DNA of 46,965 nucleotides from Paenibacillus aceris (lineage in GTDB: Bacteria; Bacillota; Bacilli; Paenibacillales; NBRC-103111), in NCBI RefSeq assembly GCF_017874035.1, contig NZ_JAGGKV010000036.1:1-46965 (forward strand), in the 5' to 3' direction. Within the stretch, counting starts at the first letter, position 1, and every line of letters begins with the position of its first letter. This document shows positions 41,791 to 46,965 of this stretch, in pieces. The notes under the pieces are model-generated. The model was not told the origin of the DNA. It was given only the letters and a program-made list of their open reading frames with translations, and did not search any database. A program made the translations under genes and the position numbers.

Positions 41791-41968
41791 TAAACATCAA
41801 AAAAGGCTGCTGACACCAAGGTTTCAGTGCCTTCTCAGCTAAACATGCAGTACGAATGAACTTAAACACTTTCAACGAGAGAGGTAAAAGTTGTTGACAG
41901 AATACCCAATCAGATAAAAAACCATGCTCATACCCTGAATCATAAGAATTTAGGGAGGGTGTCACGAA

Positions 41969-42418
41969 ATGAAAATCATTCGAAAAATTTGTGGAAAATG
42001 TCCTATTCCCGTTAATCTGACATTAAAACAACGTCTCACCCAGCTAATCGGATTTGCTTCAGATAATGTTTTTACAACTACAAATGGAAGGTCAATTAAC
42101 GGAGTAATTCGAAAAGTGGGAAACAAAGCCTTTGCACTAAGGGAACTGGATACTAATCGGCTAAGGATAATTCCGTTCACAAGATTGGCTGATTTCAGAT
42201 TTGAAATAACAACAGGAGTTCCGCCGATAAAAAATGTCGCTGTTATTCATGCGAAACAAGCAAGTTTTCTTGCTTTTAATGTAAAAAAGGGGAATGACTA
42301 TGTTGAATTTGTTCAAGTTATAGTGGAGCATGAACAACAAGTAATTACCATTTTTAATCACATTATCACTTTAAGTCAAATTGGAAGCATCGAATGCTTA
42401 CGATTGAAAAGGCGATAA
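41969..42418 (+). CDS. hypothetical protein (cassette-type)
   Basis: A 149-residue basic soluble protein from ATG 41969 with GGGAGGG upstream. The central region is beta-rich with a GRSINGVIRKVGNKAFALRE stretch and an IIPFTRLADFRFEI strand pair, which could form a small barrel; four cysteines are scattered. No export signal and no recognised family. Single gene between family A copies 26 and 27. Confidence 0.7.
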   Translation: MKIIRKICGKCPIPVNLTLKQRLTQLIGFASDNVFTTTNGRSINGVIRKVGNKAFALRELDTNRLRIIPFTRLADFRFEITTGVPPIKNVAVIHAKQASFLAFNVKKGNDYVEFVQVIVEHEQQVITIFNHIITLSQIGSIECLRLKRR

Positions 42419-42506
42419 CTATGGACGAAAAAACACTTATTAAATATAGTTTGTTATAGTCTTATTACATGCGAAGTGATTGTTAAGGAACACATTGTGG
42501 TACATT

Positions 42507-42590
42507 CCGCTAACGAATAACGTTAGTTGAATTAAGACACCGCGGTACCCGGCCAGAAGGTTCGGCTGAATAGAATAGTTTAACTAGAAC
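42507..42590 (+). repeat. family A repeat, copy 27
   Basis: First box GCTAACGAATAACGTTAG then TTGAAT, inner stem CGCGGTACCCGGCCAGAAGG with weak pairing, and a last part reduced to GAATAGAATAGTTTAACTAG without GGGCAG. Confidence 0.6.
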
Positions 42591-42594
42591 GGGT

Positions 42595-42825
42595 TTACTT
42601 TTGGAGCAGAATATCATAATTGGTTGGACAAAGTTCTTTGCCGAGTTCGAATCCTGCGAATGCAGCTTTATTCGAAATCCACATGCTAATTTCGCCCGCC
42701 AGCGTTGCGTCCCAGAACGCTTTGTTTTCGTGACCAGGATCCGTTGAATATACAGGCCGAAATAAAACTCTGCCTTGCTCTCCCAGATCCTTGGCTTCAA
42801 CTTTAAACTTTGCTCTAACTGACAT
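42595..42825 (-). CDS. small phage-like hypothetical protein
   Basis: A 76-residue protein from ATG 42825. The frame extends to a GTG at 42837, which lies in the SD GGAGGTG and is rejected. It starts MSVRAKFKVEAKD and contains YSTDPGHENKAFWDATLAGE followed by ISMWISN, a layout seen in small phage or prophage proteins. Function unknown. The SD overlaps the stop of the upstream 43-residue gene, so the two are translated together. Confidence 0.65.
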   Translation of the reverse strand: MSVRAKFKVEAKDLGEQGRVLFRPVYSTDPGHENKAFWDATLAGEISMWISNKAAFAGFELGKELCPTNYDILLQK

Positions 42826-42833
42826 CTTTGATT

Positions 42834-42965
42834 TCACCTCCTTTGCTGTTTTGAAAAGCGATTATGCTCAATCCAACTATCACGCCATTCTTTGCGACGG
42901 ACTGATCTAGATTGAATAGTTAGTTTCGTCTTCCTGTTTAAAAGTGCTTTTATTTTCTTGTACAT
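42834..42965 (-). CDS. small basic protein, 43 residues
   Basis: ATG 42965 with GGAGGTGGG upstream. Product MYKKIKALLNRKTKLTIQSR and onward to WIEHNRFSKQQRR, highly basic. Its last codons AGG AGG TGA form the ribosome binding site of the next gene. A good SD and overlap support a real gene. It could bind nucleic acid; no family recognised. Confidence 0.6.
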   Translation of the reverse strand: MYKKIKALLNRKTKLTIQSRSVRRKEWRDSWIEHNRFSKQQRR

Positions 42966-42990
42966 CTTCCCACCTCCAACCAATCATTTG

Positions 42991-43021
42991 AAAAATAAAA
43001 AAGAGCCGCGTTAGCAGCTCA
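42991..43021 (-). terminator. terminator of the kinase-fold gene
   Basis: On the minus strand GAGCTGCTAACGCGGCTC is followed by TTTTTTATTTTT. It separates the kinase-fold gene from the two small genes. Confidence 0.65.
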
Positions 43022-43193
43022 TCATTTTGCCTGTATTCTGTCGGAAAAACAGATCGGTATATTTCTTCCGCTCAAGGTAGCCGTATAAACAAAAGGAACT
43101 GAATGCCTGGATAGACATTCACTTCGCGTTTCTCATAAAAAAACACCCATAGATGGTTGCTCTTAATTTCATTTAGCTCGCTTTATCTCTAAT

Positions 43194-43715
43194 TCAATAA
43201 TATCGAAAAGGGCCATAATCGATAACGATGATTAAATTGTCTTTCTCGCGGTAACGAATATTATTCCATTTAGGTTCTTTACTCGATGGATCGATTATGT
43301 CACGAGCTCTCATTCCTCTTCTTAAGAACTTTTTACGTAATATTAATACTTTCTCCCTATTTTCATCATTTTGTGATACCTGTTGATCAATTTTCTCCAT
43401 GATGATCCAACCATGACCATAATCAATCACTTTTGCAAGATGCGATCTTAGGGAAGATTTAAACTTTTTGTATATCTCCGCTTCATTTTTATTATTTTTT
43501 ATCCCAGTTTTCGAAACAGCTACTTTTAATACTAAGCCATTTTTCAAGTCAAATACAATTCGGCGCTCTCCTGATCCAATTTCTTCGTAAGAAAGTTTTA
43601 GTTCGGACCTGGCAATATCTCTTTTATTTTCCGAATTATAATACTTTTCTTCTAATTTTTTTATCCATTTTTTAATTGCTTTCAGATCATTTGATGTTAA
43701 AAGTTTATCTACCAT
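43194..43715 (-). CDS. kinase-fold protein (possible pseudokinase)
   Basis: About 173 residues from ATG 43715 (GAGAGGATGG upstream; two upstream in-frame starts have poor spacing). It shows the N-lobe of a protein-kinase-like fold: glycine loop GSGERRIVFDLKNG, the ATP-lysine in LVLKVAVSK, HLAKVIDYGHGWIIMEKI as the hinge, and a short C-terminal part with IIVIDYGPF in place of DFG. The HRD catalytic loop is absent, so activity is doubtful. Proteins of this form occur in Bacillus prophages. It lies beside a helicase-loader remnant, supporting phage origin. Confidence 0.7.
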   Translation of the reverse strand: MVDKLLTSNDLKAIKKWIKKLEEKYYNSENKRDIARSELKLSYEEIGSGERRIVFDLKNGLVLKVAVSKTGIKNNKNEAEIYKKFKSSLRSHLAKVIDYGHGWIIMEKIDQQVSQNDENREKVLILRKKFLRRGMRARDIIDPSSKEPKWNNIRYREKDNLIIVIDYGPFRYY

Positions 43716-43939
43716 GGTTACCATCCTCTCTTTCAATCTGTTACACTATTTATATGTAAGAGAGAAAGAATGGTATGGTTTATTGTTCTGTTAGCGGCGT
43801 GTTTTTTTACGTTTACATTTTCTAAAATAGGCGAATGCACTTCGCTTTGCTCATAAAGAGCTGGGGCATCTAACCCCACCTCACACCACACCCTTGACGC
43901 TAAACGTCTAAGACCAACGACCTGATCCACGGCATGACC

Positions 43940-44215
43940 GAGTCCTACATATGATAAAGGTAATCACCCGAGCAACATTCGCTCTTAGTGATTCCACAGT
44001 ACCGGAGGATCGGTTTCTTCTCCGTGTACCTGTGATTGATAACAGCAAAAGCAACTTCAATCTGAAACGGTCTTGGTTCTTTTCGCCCCTTGAACATATC
44101 GTCTATGTAAAGCACATCTACTTGCTGCATCCGGCGAGTACGCTCTTCTGTCATAGTCAGATCATCTTTGATTTCGCTGAATCCCTCTACCCAAGGGAAA
44201 TATAAAACCCTATAT
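43940..44215 (-). pseudogene. DnaC-like phage helicase loader remnant
   Basis: The minus-strand frame contains FPWVEGFSEIKDDL, MTEERTRRMQQVDVLYIDDM, FKGRKEPRPFQIEVAFAVIN and HRYTEKKPIL: the Walker B (VLYIDD) and sensor-1 region of DnaC/DnaI-type AAA loaders. The Walker A half upstream and the C-terminus are missing. Sequence 43740-43940 and 44216-44360 holds no other gene. Confidence 0.7.
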
Positions 44216-44360
44216 CCCTGGCTCCCAAATTATACAATGTTATTCTAGTCATAATTCTTTGGTTACTTTATGTAAGTACTGCAATCTATTGAATTATTTA
44301 TGTTTTAAAAAACTGAGGCATATACTCATTTCAATTAAGTCAATTCTACTTCTGTTAGGA

Positions 44361-44456
44361 CACTAACGGGGAACCTTAGTTCAAACAGCTAGGGAACAGA
44401 CCGCCGCGGCAGCTGTTCCCTTTTTCCTGAAGTAATGGGGAGGATAGTTCAATGGA
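44361..44456 (+). repeat. family A repeat, copy 28 (full)
   Basis: First box ACTAACGGGGAACCTTAG then TTCAAA, inner stem AGGGAACAGACCGCC.../GGCAGCTGTTCCCT, last box CTGAAGTAATGGGGAGGATAG then TTCAAT. The next open frame formally begins inside this last box. Confidence 0.85.
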
Positions 44457-44485
44457 AGGTACAGCAAATAATGGAGGCAAATAGA

Positions 44486-44818
44486 ATGTGGAAAGATAGT
44501 GCGGATACGATTGAAGCAATTTTTGATTGTATTATGGAAAGAAAAGCAGGAGGCGTCCCGTTAATTTGTCCTGTTTGTGAAAAAGAACATGCACATTACT
44601 ATTTCCATAAGTGGAATGAGAAATCCAATAGTGGCGGAATGTGGATTTGGTGTAGCAATTGTAAAAGCTTTTCGCATAGTACCGTAAAAGTACCTGAATG
44701 GTGGAAAAATTGCAATGAAATCGCTATTGAAAAGCTGAATTCAATACCTGATTATTTAGAGGAAAATAAAGAAAAAGTTGATAATTTCGTTAATGAGTTA
44801 TGTAGCGAAAATAGCTAA
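44486..44818 (+). CDS. zinc-ribbon hypothetical protein (cassette-type)
   Basis: A 110-residue protein from ATG 44486 with GGAGG nine bases upstream. The frame also contains an ATG at 44435, but it lies in the repeat and lacks an SD. Two CxxC pairs 34 residues apart (ICPVCEKEHAHYYFHKW ... WCSNCKSFSHSTVK) make a zinc-ribbon, followed by an acidic helical tail. Function unknown. Single gene between family A copies 28 and 29; this position suggests a cassette. Confidence 0.75.
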   Translation: MWKDSADTIEAIFDCIMERKAGGVPLICPVCEKEHAHYYFHKWNEKSNSGGMWIWCSNCKSFSHSTVKVPEWWKNCNEIAIEKLNSIPDYLEENKEKVDNFVNELCSENS

Positions 44819-44857
44819 ATTAACGGCTTGAACAGCTGCCGTGCTGTAACCGTCATT

Positions 44858-44957
44858 AAGCTAACGAAGAACTATAGCGTGGCGATGGAACCGATCCATC
44901 GCCTGTTTTCGTTTCTGTGCGATCCGCTCAACGATCGGGCAGGATAATTGAATAAGA
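44858..44957 (+). repeat. family A repeat, copy 29 (full)
   Basis: First box AAGCTAACGAAGAACTATAG then CGTGGC, inner stem GGCGATGGA...TCCATCGCC, last box GCTCAACGATCGGGCAGGATA then ATTGAAT. The stem sequence is unlike other copies but the boxes are kept, which points to selection on the boxes and on pairing, not on stem sequence. Confidence 0.85.
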
Positions 44958-45013
44958 TATGCTAAAATCTAACTATGTAAGACAGAAACTATCCCCCATA
45001 GAGGAGCGTAGTT

Positions 45014-45310
45014 ATGTATTTATTTGAACGGCGATTAGAGAGATATATAGAAGCTTCGAAAGCACTATTGGCAAGTGAAGGAATTGATGAAGTATTGCAT
45101 TATTTTCGTCATGACGAGTATGAAATGGCTTATGAAGGTTTGTTAATTGAGCTTACCAATATCGGAGAGTACCCTTTAAATATTGATTTTTTGGAATGGA
45201 AGGAACTAGGAGAACATTATAGACTCGATAAAGAGTTCGTATTTGATAGCTTTATTTGGGAAAAGTTCATAAACTGGGGTAAATTATATTCCGATAAATC
45301 GTTAAGCTAA
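45014..45310 (+). CDS. small MafI-like hypothetical protein (cassette-type)
   Basis: A 98-residue acidic helical protein from ATG 45014 with GAGGAG upstream. The central part (VLHYFRHDEYEMAYEGLLIE then LTNIGEYPLNIDFLEWKELG) resembles MafI-type immunity proteins, helical bundles that neutralise nuclease toxins. The match is by pattern only and no toxin gene is adjacent. The stop TAA is the TAA of the GCTAACG box of family A copy 30, so the gene ends inside the repeat. Confidence 0.65.
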   Translation: MYLFERRLERYIEASKALLASEGIDEVLHYFRHDEYEMAYEGLLIELTNIGEYPLNIDFLEWKELGEHYRLDKEFVFDSFIWEKFINWGKLYSDKSLS

Positions 45311-45396
45311 CGGAGAACGATAGTTCAATCCCGACATGACGGCAGCCGACACACGATCGGCTGCCGTTATCTTTTGAAGAAAAGGGAGTTTAACGG
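45304..45396 (+). repeat. family A repeat, copy 30 (full)
   Basis: First box AAGCTAACGGAGAACGATAG then TTCAAT supplies the stop codon of the preceding gene. Inner stem ACGGCAGCCGACA/TCGGCTGCCGT; last box TTTGAAGAAAAGGGAGTTTAA is partly decayed. Confidence 0.85.
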
Positions 45397-45521
45397 AATA
45401 TTCAATCCCTATTTTCTTCCCTTATGGAATTGATTTTCAATGGCTTTTTGGAGCAAAAGCCCATACCAACAACATACTTCTCTCATAGATTAGTCTAGCC
45501 AAAGAAAAGGATGTGATCTCG

Positions 45522-46004
45522 ATGATAGTAAAAGGGATAGTGGATGTAGGTATTATCCGCAACGGTAACAATAATGTGAATCTGTTAACTGACTGTGGTG
45601 GTTATCCGTTTGATTCATTGGCTATTTCTTCCGGGCCAGTAATAATGAGGAGAAGAAATACGATTGTCAATGTCGAGCTTTTTAGGGAGGAGGGTGGGGA
45701 ATGTATCGATCAAATTCTTACGGTCGGAAACAATGTTGCACAGAAGCTTATGCTGAAGAACCGACGGTACCGTGTTGTGTTCGATACGGAGACCAGAGTA
45801 ATGAACTTGTTCAGCAAGCCGGTTACAAGAGGGAGGCTTTTCTTGGGAGTCGGCAGACAAGTCGTTGAGGATCGAGATGGCGAAAATCCTCCTAAGGTCA
45901 TTACGATCCGAGACGGGCAGATCTATATATCCGCCATCGGACAGGTTGCGTTAGGGATCATCGGTGAACGATTGTTATTAAAGCACGGCCTAGATAGTAA
46001 GTAG
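45522..46004 (+). CDS. hypothetical protein
   Basis: A 160-residue protein from ATG 45522 with AAGGATG upstream (a GTG at 45513 is too close to that site). It opens MIVKGIVDVGIIRNGNNNVN and is beta-rich with a basic middle (VIMRRRNTIVNVELFREEGG; VTRGRLFLGVGRQVVEDRDG). No signal peptide or known motif. Its 3' end overlaps the convergent YncE-like gene by 47 bases. Confidence 0.65.
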   Translation: MIVKGIVDVGIIRNGNNNVNLLTDCGGYPFDSLAISSGPVIMRRRNTIVNVELFREEGGECIDQILTVGNNVAQKLMLKNRRYRVVFDTETRVMNLFSKPVTRGRLFLGVGRQVVEDRDGENPPKVITIRDGQIYISAIGQVALGIIGERLLLKHGLDSK

Positions 46005-46695
46005 GGGGTGATATTACGGTTATGAGTCTGTTGGTGCTTCCATTAACAACAACAATATCAGCCTGTTTAACGACATAAATTCGATTTGTCCTAGTATTAA
46101 TTAAAACTTCGAAAGCTGACCCAGTTTGGGGATTTGCGATTATCAGATTACTCTTTCCATCTATGACGGTCAAGTTACCTGTATTAGCAAACACGACATA
46201 AATCCGATTCGTTAAAGGATTCACAGCAACACTTGTAGGCAGTATTCCGACTAATGGTATGTTGGAGATAATTTTGTTGGTTTCGCCGTCGATTACAACC
46301 AATGTGTTTCTACTTCGATTGATCACATAGATCCGGTTGGTGGACGAATTTAAAGCTAAATTTCCTACACTGGTTGAAAGTTTGATCGTCTTAACGAGCC
46401 TATTTGTGATACCGTTAATGACGGAAACGGATCCGCTCATTGTATTGGATATATAAACTCGGTTGGTACGAGAATTGATCGCAGCGTGAAAAGGGTTTTT
46501 GCCAACACTTATGGTACGAAATGTTTTATTCGTATTTCCATTTATAACAGTGACGGTGTTACTTCCAGAGTTAAGTACATAAATCCGATTAAGGGGCTCA
46601 TTAAGATAGATTTTGGAAGGGTTTCTTTCAACTGGTATAGTCTTGATGACACGATACCTCAATGATGGTCGAGTAATGGAACGCTTTGTCATCAT
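45958..46695 (-). CDS. YncE-like YVTN beta-propeller protein
   Basis: About 245 residues from ATG 46695 (GGGAGG 13 bases upstream; another ATG follows directly and a TTG lies at 46716). Five to six repeats of the form NRIYVxNxxxNTVTVINGxTN are visible (LNRIYVLNSGSNTVTVING, TNRVYISNTMSGSVSVING, TNRIYVINRSRNTLVVIDG, TNRIYVVFANTGNLTVIDG), the YVTN propeller signature. Seven blades would be expected, so the protein may be short. No signal peptide. Such proteins act as binding scaffolds or surface proteins. The sequence from 46696 to the window end has no further gene. Confidence 0.8.
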   Translation of the reverse strand: MMTKRSITRPSLRYRVIKTIPVERNPSKIYLNEPLNRIYVLNSGSNTVTVINGNTNKTFRTISVGKNPFHAAINSRTNRVYISNTMSGSVSVINGITNRLVKTIKLSTSVGNLALNSSTNRIYVINRSRNTLVVIDGETNKIISNIPLVGILPTSVAVNPLTNRIYVVFANTGNLTVIDGKSNLIIANPQTGSAFEVLINTRTNRIYVVKQADIVVVNGSTNRLITVISPPTYYLGRALITIVHR

Positions 46696-46965
46696 ATTTC
46701 TTATAATACCTCCCAATAAAAAGAATCCTGTAGTATATGCTCAGGCTAAAAGAAATGTTTAGTATAAACCGGCGTGGAACCGTAGGCATTTAAGTCATTG
46801 AACTACCCTGAAAATCTCACATAGCAGAGAACTAAAAATGGCAATACGAAACTAGGCGCAGCTATGACGTTTTTTTCAAAAGGCTGCGTTTCATGTATTA
46901 ATATGAGCGAGGTATTATGAGGCGTTGGGAGCTGAAATTGTTACGGTAAAACCAAGATTCTCTAG

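Noticed and set aside
44435..44485. ATG 44435 as start of the zinc-ribbon gene
   Set aside because: It lies within the last box of family A copy 28 without an SD. ATG 44486 has GGAGG at good spacing.
544..45396. Reading family A as a CRISPR array
   Set aside because: Repeats are 75-100 bp, diverged, and spaced by hundreds to thousands of bases containing genes. No short uniform spacers and no cas genes.
14944..45396. Calling the repeats canonical integron attC sites
   Set aside because: The outer ends do not follow the inverse RYYYAAC/GTTRRRY core arrangement; the last box carries ACGGGCAG instead, and no IntI gene or attI-like site is visible. Only the layout is similar.
46760..46800. Another family A copy near the window end (GGCGTGGAACCGTAG)
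   Set aside because: Only a short degenerate match to the first box, no inner stem and no GGGCAG, although it resembles the stretch at 41348.

Overview
The window looks like the chromosome of a spore-forming Firmicute of the Paenibacillus/Cohnella type. The signs are strong Shine-Dalgarno sites, many TTG/GTG starts, a YjcZ-type sporulation peptide, a DUF2975 plus YozG-type HTH pair, AraC regulators with large sensor domains, a GPH sugar transporter next to a GH20 hexosaminidase, and a CAP/YkwD lipoprotein. There are no rRNA or tRNA genes, no intact transposase, no integrase and no CRISPR array. Coding density is low and there are many gene remnants.

The dominant feature is a dispersed intergenic repeat, called family A here, found at about 30 places and always in the same (+) orientation. 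A full copy is 75-100 bp. It begins with a box close to GCTAACGAGGAACGATAG followed by TTCAAT. Next comes a variable inner hairpin, usually CGGCAGCC/GGCTGCCG or a GGGAGCAGC type. It ends with a box close to GTTGAACTAACGGGCAG followed by a TAGTTCAAT-like tail. TAGTTCAA of the first box pairs with TTGAACTA of the last, so each copy can fold into a long imperfect hairpin. The copies cut the window into segments that often hold one small gene of unknown function. In several cases the first box touches or supplies the stop codon of the gene before it. This resembles a gene-cassette array, but the repeats are not canonical integron attC sites and no recombinase is visible. Whether they are cassette boundaries, a non-autonomous mobile repeat or bidirectional terminators is the main open question.

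Layout. 1-1.4 kb: end of an unknown CDS, two small genes resembling immunity or orphan cassette proteins, and a YjcZ-like peptide. 2.3-4.4 kb: aspartate/glutamate racemase, an aspartase remnant and a LysR regulator. 5.2-5.9 kb: DUF2975/HTH pair. 6.5-10.7 kb: SDR oxidoreductase divergent from an AraC regulator, then an MDR oxidoreductase divergent from a Crp/Fnr regulator. 11.1-14.2 kb: phosphoglycerate mutase and a PoxB-type pyruvate oxidase. 14.4-22.5 kb: small cassette-like genes, a decayed AraC-type response regulator, a BNR/sialidase-fold protein, a stalk-domain protein fragment and a cysteine hydrolase. 22.5-26.3 kb: a deacylase-like and a glycosyltransferase gene, an ABC ATPase remnant and a CAP-domain lipoprotein. 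26.6-33.2 kb: more single-gene segments (membrane protein, shikimate-kinase-like protein, zinc-ribbon protein, GNAT) and a divergent NmrA-like/MerR pair with a clear MerR-type 19-bp-spacer promoter. 33.5-40.2 kb: AraC regulator, GH20 and GPH transporter (amino-sugar glycan use) with decayed transporter and HPr copies, then a cytochrome P450. 40.2-44.2 kb: remnants (HMCES/YedK, phage helicase loader), an oriT-like dyad and a kinase-fold protein. 44.4-46.7 kb: three cassette genes and a YncE-like beta-propeller protein.

The larger metabolic genes are mostly intact. The small genes between family A repeats are AT-rich, and several carry one-base frameshifts or lack a usable start codon. Gain and loss therefore both seem active here.
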